Of a stretch of DNA of 64,000 nucleotides, positions 50,813 to 58,980 are shown in pieces (the first letter of the stretch is position 1; each line of letters starts with the position of its first letter). A model generated the notes under the pieces. It ran no database searches. It had not been told where the DNA came from and was given only the letters and a program-made list of their open reading frames with translations. Where the stretch lies: NCBI RefSeq assembly GCF_018614055.1, contig NZ_JAGGPB010000001.1:62001-126000 (forward strand), given 5' to 3'. The position numbers were made by a program, and so were the translations under genes. This DNA is from Streptomyces sp. ISL-98. Its GTDB lineage: Bacteria; Actinomycetota; Actinomycetes; Streptomycetales; Streptomycetaceae.

Positions 50813-51744
50813 GCGCGCTCCCCGATCAGCACGCGGCCGCGCTCGATCAGCTCCGCCAGCAACTTGACGTGGGCCGGGTCGGGTTCGCTGAGCGGTGGCC
50901 GCACTTCGCCGACGTCGAGGCCGCCGAGCCGTACGCCCGCCTTGACGAGCGACACGGCGTATCCGCGGCCCAGGTTGCGCAGTTCGACGAGCGGGGCGAA
51001 GAAGCCGTCGAGGAGGCGGTTCGCGGTGTCGTCGTCGCCGGTGTTGAGGGCCCGGTGGAAGGCGAGGGCGATGTCGGGGGCGAAGCAGAAGACGGCGGAG
51101 GAGTAGAGGGTGACGCCGATGCCGCGGTAGGCGAGGCCGGTGAGCTCCGCCGTGGGCAGGCCGTTGAAGTACAGGAAGGGGTGGCCCGGAAGTGCGCGGC
51201 GTACGGCGCCGACGATGCGCTGCATCAGATCGAGGTCGCCATGACCGTCCTTGAGCCCGATGATGCCGGGCACCTGGGCGAGCCCGACGACGGTCTCCGG
51301 GGTGAAGACCGCGTTGTCGCGCTGGTAGACGATGACGTCGAGGGAGGTGGCCCCGGCCAGCGCGGCGTAGTGGCGCAGGAGCCCCTGCTGGTCGGCGACG
51401 ACGAGGTACGGGGGCATGGCGAGCAGCCCGTCGGCGCCCGCCGCCTCGGCGGCCTTCGCGTACTGGATCGCGAGGGCCGTGCCGTATCCGGCGCCCGCTA
51501 CGACAGGAACGCGGCCCGCCGCCTCGTCCACGGCGGCGGCGACGCACAACCGGAACTCCTCCGGCGTCAGGGCGTGGAACTCCCCGGTGCCGCAGCAGGC
51601 GAAGACCGCGGCGGCGCCGTTCTCGATGCCGTCACGTACATGAGCGCGGAACACGTGGAGGTCGAGTTCGCCGTCCGGTCCGTACGCGGTGACGGGAAAG
51701 AAGAGCAGGCCGTCGAGTCGGTCGGCGAGCGGGGCTGAGGTCAC
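50809..51744 (-). CDS. 5-dehydro-4-deoxyglucarate dehydratase (KdgD), DHDPS superfamily
   Basis: A 311-residue class I aldolase-fold enzyme expected to turn 5-dehydro-4-deoxyglucarate into 2,5-dioxovalerate, CO2 and water. I chose GTG 51744 (MTSAPLADRLDG) because GGGAG lies five bases before it; GTGs at 51750 and 51765 are alternatives. Seen: LLFFPVTAYGPDGELD near residues 13-28, ACCGTGEFHALTPEEF near 49-64, VIVYQRDNA near 137-145 (Tyr140) and the Schiff-base lysine in IGLKDGHGDL (Lys165). YQRDN and GTGEF...LTPEE separate it from true dihydrodipicolinate synthases. The stop overlaps the start of the unknown gene. A uronate dehydrogenase-like gene is divergent. Confidence 0.87.
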   Translation of the reverse strand: MTSAPLADRLDGLLFFPVTAYGPDGELDLHVFRAHVRDGIENGAAAVFACCGTGEFHALTPEEFRLCVAAAVDEAAGRVPVVAGAGYGTALAIQYAKAAEAAGADGLLAMPPYLVVADQQGLLRHYAALAGATSLDVIVYQRDNAVFTPETVVGLAQVPGIIGLKDGHGDLDLMQRIVGAVRRALPGHPFLYFNGLPTAELTGLAYRGIGVTLYSSAVFCFAPDIALAFHRALNTGDDDTANRLLDGFFAPLVELRNLGRGYAVSLVKAGVRLGGLDVGEVRPPLSEPDPAHVKLLAELIERGRVLIGERA

Positions 51745-51966
51745 GGGCACTCCCTGTGCGTACACAATTCTGATCCGCGTCTATATCCCTGAACATCGTT
51801 ACGCTAAGGCAGCCAGGCGGGACCGGTCAAGACGAGAAACCGCAACCAAGGGGCGAATTGGGCGCCCCCGCGCGACACTTGACGAGCCGCGTGGCACTCC
51901 CTAGCGTGTCCACGCATGTGAATGCTGTCCACGTACGCGCCCAAGCCCCATCGAGGAGACGCTCCG

Positions 51967-52776
51967 ATGCCCGCACCCCGCACCGTCCTGCTCACCGGCG
52001 CCGCCGGCGGCATCGGCACCCTGATGCGCGGGATCCTTCCGGCGTACGGCTATGAACTCCGCCTGCTCGACGCGACCCCCATCGAGGGCGAACCGGACGC
52101 GATCACCGCCGACCTGGCCGACAAGGAAGCGCTGCGCGAGGCCGTGCGGGGCGTGGACGCGGTGATCCATCTCGCGGGCATCTCGCTGGAAGCCCCGTTC
52201 GAGAAGATCCTTCGCGCCAACATCGAGGGGACGTACAACCTCTACGAGGCCGCCCGCGAAGAGGGCGTCGAGCGGATCGTCTTCGCCTCGTCCAACCACA
52301 CCGTCGGCTTCACCCCGCGCCCCGCCGACGGCGCACCGCTGATCCCCGTCTCGACCCCGCACCGGCCCGACACGTTCTACGGCCTCTCCAAGGCCTTCGG
52401 CGAAGACCTCGCGCAGCTCCACTGGGACCTGCACGGCATCGAGACCGTGTCGGTCCGGATCGGCTCCTGCTTCATGGAGCCCAGCTCGGTGCGGATGCTC
52501 TCGATCTGGATGAGCCCGGGCGACTGCGCCCGCCTCTTCCACGCCGCGCTCACCGCCGACGGGGTCGGCCACACCGTCGTCTACGGGTCCTCGGCCAACA
52601 CCCGGCTGTGGTGGGATCTTTCATCCGCACGGGCCATCGGTTACGAGCCGAAGGACGACTCGGAGCAGTACGCGGAGAAGCTCATCGCGGAACACGGCGA
52701 ACTGGACCCCGACAACCCCGGCCACGCCAACCTGGGCGGGGAGTTCTGCACCGACCCGCCCCAGTGGAAGCACTGA
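51967..52776 (+). CDS. udh: Uronate dehydrogenase-like NAD-dependent SDR
   Basis: A 269-residue extended short-chain dehydrogenase. The ATG 51967 has GAGGAG upstream. The NAD site is VLLTGAAGGIGTLMRGIL near residues 7-24, AVIHLAGISLEAPFEKILRANIEGTYNLYEAARE near 66-99, the SSNHTVGF segment near 110-117 (typical of uronate dehydrogenases), and the catalytic YGLSK near 137-141. It would oxidise D-glucuronate or D-galacturonate to the aldarolactone. It is divergent from the dehydratase gene over a 222-base gap. Together with the dehydratase and the aldehyde dehydrogenase at 32428-33960 it completes most of an oxidative uronate pathway; glucarate dehydratase is not in the window. Confidence 0.82.
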   Translation: MPAPRTVLLTGAAGGIGTLMRGILPAYGYELRLLDATPIEGEPDAITADLADKEALREAVRGVDAVIHLAGISLEAPFEKILRANIEGTYNLYEAAREEGVERIVFASSNHTVGFTPRPADGAPLIPVSTPHRPDTFYGLSKAFGEDLAQLHWDLHGIETVSVRIGSCFMEPSSVRMLSIWMSPGDCARLFHAALTADGVGHTVVYGSSANTRLWWDLSSARAIGYEPKDDSEQYAEKLIAEHGELDPDNPGHANLGGEFCTDPPQWKH

Positions 52777-52795
52777 CCACCTCAGCGGTACGGGC

Positions 52796-52832
52796 GGGTC
52801 CGGCCCGGCTACGGGGGCACCGGTCCGGACCC
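52796..52832. terminator. Hairpin downstream of the uronate dehydrogenase gene
   Basis: GGGTCCGG at 52796-52803 pairs with CCGGACCC at 52825-52832. It lies between convergent genes, 20 bases after the stop. The rest of the 254-base gap to 53030 shows nothing else I can name. Confidence 0.45.
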
Positions 52833-53030
52833 TTCACGAGGGGAACTTGGCCGGGGCGGCCGGGACCGCCGGTGAATATCACCGACGTGTTCACTGGCGG
52901 CGCCGGAGCCCACGGACACGTACTCGCGCCCGGCACAAGGTAGTTGCGCACGCCTGGAACCACGATCCATTACGCGCGCCCACTGTCCGGATTGCGCGGC
53001 GCGGCGGACCACCGGTCGGCTCGGGCCCGC

Positions 53031-54002
53031 TCAGCCCGACCGCAGCGTCTCCGACGGGGCCTCGCCGAAGCGCGCACGGTACGCACCGGAGAACCGCCCC
53101 AGATGGGCGAAGCCCCACCGGAAGGCCGCCTCACTCACCGTCAGTTCACCGGGCCCGCACCGCTTCAGCTCGTCGCGCACCCGGTCCAGCCGGACTCCCC
53201 GCAGATACGCCATCGGCGACATCCCGACGTACCGGCGGAACGCCTCCTGGAGCCACCGCACACTCACCCGCGCGAGGGCGGCCAGCTCCGCCGCGCTGTA
53301 CGGGTGCTCGGGACTGTCGTGGATGGCGTCCACGACGCGCTTGACCGGCGCGGGCCGCAGTGTCGCCGCCGTCGGCCTGGTCAGTTCCTCCCTGTACGGA
53401 TGGTCGACGGCCAGCAGCAGGCCGTTCAGCAGCGCCTCTTCGAGCGGCTTGGCCACCAGCGGCTCCCGTACGAGCGATCCGGCCTCGCTCGCCTCCCGCG
53501 CCGCCCACCGGACGAGCCGGCCCCAGCTGCGGCCCGCGCCCTGCGAGACGTCGAGCCGGTGCGCGAAGGCGACAGGCCCGCGCGGCGCCCTGCCCAGCGC
53601 GTGCGCCAGTTGCCCTTCCAGCGCCGAAGCGTCGATCTTCACCGCCAGCAGCCGGCAGTCGCCGCTCCACCGGTCCAGGAAGGTGTCGCCGGACGGCTGG
53701 AACACGGCGCCCTCCTCGGGTGTCGCCGTCGCCCCGGCCCGCGTGCCCTGATGCCAGGACAGCCGGCCCTCCAGCGGAATGTCGACGTGGTAGGCGCCCA
53801 GCTCCCCGAAGCGCATCCGCACGTCCGCGCCGCACTGGAGCTCACCCACCGTCAGCGCACCCAGCTGGATGATGCGGAACTTCGCCGCGAAAGCTCCCTC
53901 CCGGTCGAGCCGCTCGATGGAATTGGCGTAGAACTTCTCGCCGATCACCACGCGCGCCTCGTCCAGGTCCGCCGTACAGAACGTCTCCACAGAACTCCCC
54001 AC
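53031..54002 (-). CDS. AraC-family transcriptional regulator
   Basis: A 323-residue regulator with an AraC_binding_2 cupin-like N-terminal part (GEKFYANSIERLDREGAFAAKFRIIQLGALTVGELQ near residues 21-56, YHVDIPLEGRL near 71-81). The C-terminal double helix-turn-helix is about 218-323: AAELAALARVSVRWLQEAFRRYVGMSPMAYLRGVRLDRVRDEL and ELTVSEAAFRWGFAHLGRFSGAYRARFGEAPSETL. The start is GTG 54002 or the in-frame GTG 53990, which has GGGGAG close by and would give METF-like residues. It stands alone between the uronate dehydrogenase and TerD genes; its target is unknown. Confidence 0.9.
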   Translation of the reverse strand: MGSSVETFCTADLDEARVVIGEKFYANSIERLDREGAFAAKFRIIQLGALTVGELQCGADVRMRFGELGAYHVDIPLEGRLSWHQGTRAGATATPEEGAVFQPSGDTFLDRWSGDCRLLAVKIDASALEGQLAHALGRAPRGPVAFAHRLDVSQGAGRSWGRLVRWAAREASEAGSLVREPLVAKPLEEALLNGLLLAVDHPYREELTRPTAATLRPAPVKRVVDAIHDSPEHPYSAAELAALARVSVRWLQEAFRRYVGMSPMAYLRGVRLDRVRDELKRCGPGELTVSEAAFRWGFAHLGRFSGAYRARFGEAPSETLRSG

Positions 54003-54184
54003 ACCCGAGTACGGTCCTCACCCCGCAGGATCCAACACATTCGGGCGACCCGGAGACCAGGAAGCGGGCACCATGCGGTCATGCCAAGACCTCATGGATT
54101 CAGTAACGAGCGGGCCGCCAGAAATCACCCGCGCAACAGGTGACGCAAGGGAACGGCGAAGCGGTGTCGGTCGTTAACTCTGGC

Positions 54185-55402
54185 ATGACCGCAATGACCC
54201 CCGGCTCGAACATTCCGCTTCCCACCGCCCGCGTGGCCGTGGACGTTGCCGCCCCGGTGCGGCTCGACGTATCGGGCCTGCTCCTCACGGCCGACGGCAA
54301 GGTGCGCTCCGACGACGACTTCATCTTCTACAACCAGCCGTCGGGCCCCGGTGTCACCTACCGGTCCGGCGGCGGCACTGCCCCCGACGCGATCGTCGTG
54401 GACACGTCGGCCGTCCCGCCCGGCATCGAGAAGATCGTGGTCACGGCGAGCCCCGACGCCGCAGGCCAGACCTTCCAGGGCATCGAGCCCACCGCCACCG
54501 TGCGAGGAGCCGACGACGGCGCCGTGATCGCGACGTTCACCCCGCCGCAGCTGGGCACCGAGACGGCACTGGTGATCGTGGAGATCTATCTCCGCAACGG
54601 CGCGTGGAAGGTGCGCGCGGTCGGTCAGGGTTACGCGAACGGGCTGGCCGGCATCGCCACGGACTTCGGCGTCTCGGTCGAGGAACCCGCCGCCGCGGCC
54701 GCTCCTGCCCCCGCTGCGGCCCCTGTGGCACCCCCTGCGCCCCCGGTGGCCGCCCCCGGGATCACGGCCCCTCCGGCGGCTCCTGCGGCTCCCCCGGCCC
54801 CGCCGTCGGCGCCCGCCGCGAGCGGCAAGATCAACCTCGACAAGGGCCGGGTCAGCCTCCAGAAGAACCAGACGGTCTCGCTGGTGAAGGGCGGCCGCCC
54901 GCTGCTGTCCCAGGTCAAGATGGGTCTCGGCTGGGAGCCCGCATTCCGGGGCAAGGACATCGACCTCGACGCGTCCGTCATCGCCTACGACGGGAACCGC
55001 AAGCACCTGGACAGCTGCTACTTCGGCAAGCTGTCGATCCTGAACGGTGCGGTCAAGCACTCCGGGGACAACCTCACCGGCGAGGGTGCGGGCGACGACG
55101 AGGTGATCGTCGTCGACCTCGGCCGCATCCCCGCGGAGGCGACGGGCCTGGTCTTCACGGTGAACTCCTTCACAGGACAGAAGTTCACCGAGGTGGCCAA
55201 GGCCTACTGCCGTCTGCTGGACGCGGCGACCGGTGAGGAACTGGTCCGCTTCGACCTGACGGGCGCCGAGCCGCAGACGGGGGTCATGATGGCGAAACTG
55301 ATCAAGCAGTTCTCGGGGGAATGGGAAATGACCGCGATGGGTGACTTCGTGAAGAGTCGCACCGTTCGCGGCATGGTCAAGCCGGCAGCCCAGGCCCTCT
55401 AG
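54185..55402 (+). CDS. Double-domain TerD-family (tellurite resistance/stress) protein
   Basis: A 405-residue cytoplasmic protein with two TerD (CABP) domains joined by a long Ala/Pro linker (about residues 168-212, mostly A, P, V). The first domain has VRLDVSGLLLTADGKVRSDDDFIFYNQPSGPGV near 27-60 and DTSAVPPGIEKIVVTAS near 77-93. The second has KGGRPLLSQVKMGLGWEP, DIDLDASVIAYDGNRKHLDSCYFGKLS and DNLTGEGAGDDEVIVVDLGRIPAEATGLVFTVNSFTGQKF, with the acidic residues that bind calcium in this family. I chose ATG 54185 (MTAMTPGSNIPL) by homology pattern; no strong ribosome-binding site is visible and GTGs at 54140 and 54164 are possible. No other ter genes are nearby. Confidence 0.85.
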   Translation: MTAMTPGSNIPLPTARVAVDVAAPVRLDVSGLLLTADGKVRSDDDFIFYNQPSGPGVTYRSGGGTAPDAIVVDTSAVPPGIEKIVVTASPDAAGQTFQGIEPTATVRGADDGAVIATFTPPQLGTETALVIVEIYLRNGAWKVRAVGQGYANGLAGIATDFGVSVEEPAAAAAPAPAAAPVAPPAPPVAAPGITAPPAAPAAPPAPPSAPAASGKINLDKGRVSLQKNQTVSLVKGGRPLLSQVKMGLGWEPAFRGKDIDLDASVIAYDGNRKHLDSCYFGKLSILNGAVKHSGDNLTGEGAGDDEVIVVDLGRIPAEATGLVFTVNSFTGQKFTEVAKAYCRLLDAATGEELVRFDLTGAEPQTGVMMAKLIKQFSGEWEMTAMGDFVKSRTVRGMVKPAAQAL

Positions 55403-55421
55403 CGCTCCCGCGCCAGGGGGA

Positions 55422-55649
55422 CTACAGCTTGGTCAGCTTGACGAAGGGGCTCAGGATGCGGCCTTGTCGCCCTGCGAAGTCGATGAGAACCGCTGCATCG
55501 CCTTCGACTGCGATGACCCTCCCGAGTCCGAACTGATCATGCGAAACCCGGTCGCCCACATCGAAAACCTCGATCGGTGGGGCGGCCGCGGCCGGGACGT
55601 TGAAGGGACTGGACGGCAGGTAGCGCCGGGCTCCGGCTGACTTTGTCAT
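55422..55649 (-). CDS. Free-standing UvrD/PcrA C-terminal (Tudor-like) domain protein
   Basis: A 75-residue protein whose second half (IEVFDVGDRVSHDQFGLGRVIAVEGDAAVLIDFAGRQGRILSPFVKLTKL) resembles the C-terminal domain of PcrA/UvrD helicases, the small SH3/Tudor-like module that contacts RNA polymerase. The first 27 residues are basic and Pro/Ala-rich. The chosen start is ATG 55649 (MTKSAGARRYLPSS); an ATG at 55697 with GTGAAG upstream is the alternative. It converges on the TerD gene with 19 bases between. It could bind RNA polymerase or helicase targets without helicase activity. That role is inferred from fold similarity only. Confidence 0.7.
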   Translation of the reverse strand: MTKSAGARRYLPSSPFNVPAAAAPPIEVFDVGDRVSHDQFGLGRVIAVEGDAAVLIDFAGRQGRILSPFVKLTKL

Positions 55650-56108
55650 TAGTTGAGAGTATGCGCCCCGCGAGGCCGCCACGCCATGCCCGTCCATGAT
55701 CACTTCACCCGGGGCCGGTCCGTGACCCTCCCCAGCACCGGTTGTTCGCCGGAATTCGGCCCGTCGGACCACATCGCACATTGGTACGGCCTCGGTGGTG
55801 TTGGTACCGCCGGGGCCGCCGAAGCGACCCCGGGCCTTCAGCGAGCTTCACCCGTTTCGTAAATGGTCTTCCGCGAAAACGAAATTGGCCCCGTCCATCA
55901 AATTCCTGTGCGGAGGAAGTGCATGCAGTTCCATTTGTAGCTGTATGCAGCAACGTTGTTTTGTGTCCGGAGATCGGACTCGACGGAACCGCCCCGCAGC
56001 CGCAACCAAGCGGGGGCCGCAGGCGTCGCACATGGCGTCCGGGAGACTGGATCACGATCACTGGACGGGCCGGACGACCGGTGACCGTACAACCGGGAGG
56101 ACCACGGC
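55650..56108. other. 459-base gap between divergent small-protein and kinase genes
   Basis: No convincing gene. It contains a direct repeat TTGGTACGGCC (55781-55791) and TTGGTACCGCC (55801-55811) in 20-bp register, a weak TTTCGT/ACGAAA inverted repeat at about 55855-55884, and a locally AT-richer stretch to about 55970. The kinase ribosome-binding site GGGAGGA is at 56094-56100. Reading frames from the left gene could extend to 55781 without a good start. Confidence 0.45.
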
Positions 56109-56987
56109 ATGGCCGAACGTGCTGAGTACCGCATCGTCTCGCTGATCGGCGAGGGCGGCACGGGCCGTGTCCATCTGGCGCGGACCGCCGCCGGGCGGCT
56201 CGTCGCGCTCAAGACCGTGCACGAGCACCTCGCCTCCACCCCGCGCTTCCGCGAGCGGTTCCGCCGCGAGGCCGCCGCCGCCCTGCGCATCGGCGGCCCC
56301 TTCACGGCCACGGTGACCGACGCCGGCACCGAGGACCAACACCCGTGGCTGGCCGCCGAGTTCTGCGTGGGACCGACGATCGTGGAGACGATCTCCACGG
56401 CGGGCCCGCTCGGGCCCGACGACCTCGGCACGTTCGGCTCGGCGCTCGCCGTGGCCATGTCGGCCATCCACGGCGCCGGGCCGGCCTGTCTCGACCTCAA
56501 GCCGGCCCACGTCCTCATCACCCGCAGAGGACCGAAGATCATCGACTTCGGTACGGCCGGGCGCTCCGCCGGACGCGCCTCCGAATTCCTCGGCTTCCTC
56601 GCCCCCGAACAGCTGACGCCCGGCGCCCCGACCGGCCCGCTCGCCGATGTCTTCGCGCTCGGCGCGCTCCTCGTCCTCTCCAGTACGGGACGCAACCCGT
56701 TCGGGTCGGGCAGCGCCCAGCAGGTGGCCCACAGGACCCTGCACGACGCCCCCGACCTCATCGGCGTACCGGGCCCGCAATGGACCGGCTTCCTCGCCGC
56801 CTGCCTCGCCACCGACCCCATGGCCCGGCCCAGCATCCCCGAGGCCCTGGCCTGGTGCGCGGAGCGCGCCGCCCCCGTGCCGTGGTGGGAACAGGAACCG
56901 GTGTCCGACCTGATCTGTGAGCACGAGGACGACGTGGCCGAGCTCCTGAACGTGGTCAGTGGCGACGCCGCCGCCACGGACCTGTGA
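56109..56987 (+). CDS. Ser/Thr protein kinase-like protein with degenerate catalytic loop
   Basis: A 292-residue Hanks-type kinase domain without a membrane helix or sensor domain. Intact parts: the glycine-rich loop GEGGTGRV (14-21), the VALK lysine (Lys35), the catalytic-loop Asp (Asp129 in CLDLKP), DFG (Asp146 in IDFGTA) and the APEQ segment near 165. Altered parts: the HRD motif reads CLD, so His and Arg are replaced by Cys127 and Leu128, and the Mg-binding Asn position is His134 (KPAHV). Activity is thus uncertain; it may be a weak kinase or pseudokinase. The tail after 270 is acidic. Its end overlaps the convergent PhoX-like gene by 32 bases. Confidence 0.85.
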   Translation: MAERAEYRIVSLIGEGGTGRVHLARTAAGRLVALKTVHEHLASTPRFRERFRREAAAALRIGGPFTATVTDAGTEDQHPWLAAEFCVGPTIVETISTAGPLGPDDLGTFGSALAVAMSAIHGAGPACLDLKPAHVLITRRGPKIIDFGTAGRSAGRASEFLGFLAPEQLTPGAPTGPLADVFALGALLVLSSTGRNPFGSGSAQQVAHRTLHDAPDLIGVPGPQWTGFLAACLATDPMARPSIPEALAWCAERAAPVPWWEQEPVSDLICEHEDDVAELLNVVSGDAAATDL

Positions 56988-58392
56988 TCGCGAGCATGAT
57001 GCCCGGGTCCTGAATGCTGGCGTAGAGAGTCTTTCCGTCGGGTGAGAAAACGACGCCGGCGAACTCGCTGAATTCCGGTTCGGCGTCGGTCCCGATATTG
57101 CATTCATTGCGGGCGATCGGGTACGTACGGCCGCTGTCGGTGGCACCGAAAAGGTGCTGGCCGCCCTCGCCGTCCTCCGCGATGACCAGGCCGCCGTACG
57201 GCGAGACGGTGATGTTGTCCGGGCCGTCGTACTCACCGCCCGTGCTCAGCAGGACCTTCAGCGTGAGCGTGCGGCGCCTCGGATCGTAGAACCAGACCTG
57301 GCCGTCGTGCGGCTCGCCCGGGCTCTCGTCACGGGCGTACGAGGACACGATGTACGTGCCGCCGTCCGCCCACCACATGCCCTCCAGCTTGCGGGCCCGG
57401 GTGATGTCCCCGTCGTCGAACTGCTCGCGCACCGAAACGGTCCTGCCGTCCCGGTCGGGCACCTCGGCCCAGTCGACGCCGTAGACCGTGCCGATCTTGG
57501 TCGCGCGCGACAGGTCGTCGACGAAGCGGCCGCCGGAGTCGAAGCACTTCGCCGCCTGGAGGGTGCCCGCGTCGTCCGCGAGCTTGCGGAGCCGGCCCCT
57601 GCCGTGCTTGAAGCCGTGCGGCGGTACCCAGCGGAAGAGGAGCCCGTTCGGGTTGGAGTCGTCCTCGGTGAGGTACGCGTGGCCGCGCTTGGGGTCGATG
57701 ACCACGGCTTCGTGGTCGAAGCGGCCGAAGGCCTTGATCGGCTTGGGGTCGAGGTTGGCGCGTCGGTCGTAGGGGTCGACCTCGAAGACGTAGCCGTGAT
57801 CCTTGGTCATGCCGTTCTCGCCGGCCCGGTCGGTGTTCTCCTCGCAGGTCAGCCACGTGCCCCAGGTCGTACGGCCGCCCGCGCAATTCGTGGAGGTGCC
57901 CGCGATGCCGACCCACTCGGCGACCTCGCCGCTGCGGTGCACCTCGACGACCGTGCAGCCGCCGGAAGCGGCCGGGTCGTACACCAGTCCCTCGGTGAGC
58001 GGCACCGGGTGCTTCCACTTGCTGCGCGGGCCCTTGAGCTCGTGATTGTTGACGAGGAGCGTCACACCGCGCGGGCCTTCGAAGGTGGCCGTGCCGTCGT
58101 GCTTGGACGGGGTGTATTCGCCGCTCTCCAGCTTGGTGACGCCGGAGTGGGTGATGATCCGGTACGTGAAGCCTGCGGGGAGGGCGACGACGCCCTCGGG
58201 GTCGGGCACGAGGGGGCCGTAGCCGGGGCCGTGCGGGGCTCCTGCGGCGTCCTCAGCGGTGTCCTCGGCCGTGTCGTCGGCCGTGGCGAGGGCGCCGGGG
58301 GCGGTGGCGAGGGCGCCGACACTGCCGATGAGTGCGACTCCGGCGCCGGTGAGCGCGGACCGTCTGGCGAAGTCCCTGCGGGTGAGCGTCAT
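56956..58392 (-). CDS. Tat-exported PhoX-like (DUF839) protein
   Basis: A 478-residue secreted protein of the PhoX/DUF839 beta-propeller family, calcium/iron-dependent alkaline phosphatases in known members. The start is ATG 58392 with GGAGGT. The twin-arginine signal is LTRRDFARRSALTGAGVALIGS (residues 3-24), then an Ala-rich cleavage region. Typical segments follow: ALPAGFTYRIITHSG near 75-89, LLVNNHELKG near 117-126, GTSTNCAGGRTTWGTWLTCEEN near 167-188 (phosphate/metal site), and FGRFDHEAVVIDPKRGHAYLTEDDSN near 225-250, and the C-terminal EFAGVVFSPDGKTLYASIQDPGIMLAITGPW. A candidate PHO box lies upstream. Phosphatase activity is likely but not certain. Confidence 0.88.
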   Translation of the reverse strand: MTLTRRDFARRSALTGAGVALIGSVGALATAPGALATADDTAEDTAEDAAGAPHGPGYGPLVPDPEGVVALPAGFTYRIITHSGVTKLESGEYTPSKHDGTATFEGPRGVTLLVNNHELKGPRSKWKHPVPLTEGLVYDPAASGGCTVVEVHRSGEVAEWVGIAGTSTNCAGGRTTWGTWLTCEENTDRAGENGMTKDHGYVFEVDPYDRRANLDPKPIKAFGRFDHEAVVIDPKRGHAYLTEDDSNPNGLLFRWVPPHGFKHGRGRLRKLADDAGTLQAAKCFDSGGRFVDDLSRATKIGTVYGVDWAEVPDRDGRTVSVREQFDDGDITRARKLEGMWWADGGTYIVSSYARDESPGEPHDGQVWFYDPRRRTLTLKVLLSTGGEYDGPDNITVSPYGGLVIAEDGEGGQHLFGATDSGRTYPIARNECNIGTDAEPEFSEFAGVVFSPDGKTLYASIQDPGIMLAITGPWRRRRH

Positions 58393-58451
58393 TCGGACCT
58401 CCTGAGGCGGCCCCCTGCGGGGCACGTGTTTTTCGGCCTCAGGCTTCCGGG

Positions 58452-58473
58452 CGCGTACAAACGTCGGCTGAAC
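58452..58473 (-). promoter_or_regulatory. Candidate PHO box upstream of the PhoX-like gene
   Basis: Read on the minus strand, GTTCAGCCGAC (58473-58463) is followed directly by GTTTGTACGCG (58462-58452), two 11-nt units that keep the GTTnA/GTTn start of PHO boxes. The match is weaker than at 908-929. It lies 60-80 bases upstream of the start codon. Confidence 0.4.
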
Positions 58474-58676
58474 AACGCCCGACGTCCGGGAGGCGAGCGC
58501 CCGCCGTGACAGCACCCGCCGTAACCGGGTACAAGCCCGCCAGACCCCCGCATACCCACAGTTTCAGGAAGGGGCGGGGCGGGGAATCTTCGTATGAACA
58601 GACAGTGCCCTGCCAACCGGGGGCCCGGGGGAAGTCGCCGGGTGGATCCAGTACCCATTGGAGGGAGGCGAGCCAT

Positions 58677-58895
58677 GTGGATGCCAAGCAGGCCCGCGCA
58701 CTCCATGAGAGCCGACTGCTTCAGTTGCCCAATGTGACCGGCGTCGGCACCGGGAAGGACGAGGGCTCGGGCGCGGACGTGATCGTCGTCTTCGTCACCC
58801 GCAAGGTGCCCAGCGACCAGCTCCGGGCCGAGGACGTCGTACCGGAGGAGCTCGAAGGCGTGCCCGTGCGCGTGCTCCCCATCGGCGAGAGCTGA
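58677..58895 (+). CDS. Conserved small protein of unknown function
   Basis: A 72-residue protein starting at GTG 58677, behind a very strong GGAGGGAGG site. It reads MDAKQARALHESRLLQLPN, then VTGVGTGKDEGSGADVIVVFVTRKVP, LRAEDVVPEELEGVPVRVLPIGES. The VxGVGxG...IxVxVxxK...VPxxLxGxPVxV pattern is that of short proteins and N-terminal modules I have seen in front of trypsin-like domains. Here it stands alone, with no protease following. It lies between the PhoX-like gene (divergent) and an opposite-strand unknown. No function is known to me. Confidence 0.7.
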   Translation: MDAKQARALHESRLLQLPNVTGVGTGKDEGSGADVIVVFVTRKVPSDQLRAEDVVPEELEGVPVRVLPIGES

Positions 58896-58980
58896 CCGGC
58901 CAGGCGCTGATCGGCGCACGCACCCCCGAGGCGCGGCGGGCGGCGCAAGCCCTACTGGCTCACGCCGCCCGCCGTACCCC

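Noticed and set aside
54700..54830. C- and G-rich repeat block
   Set aside because: It is the Ala/Pro linker between the two TerD domains.
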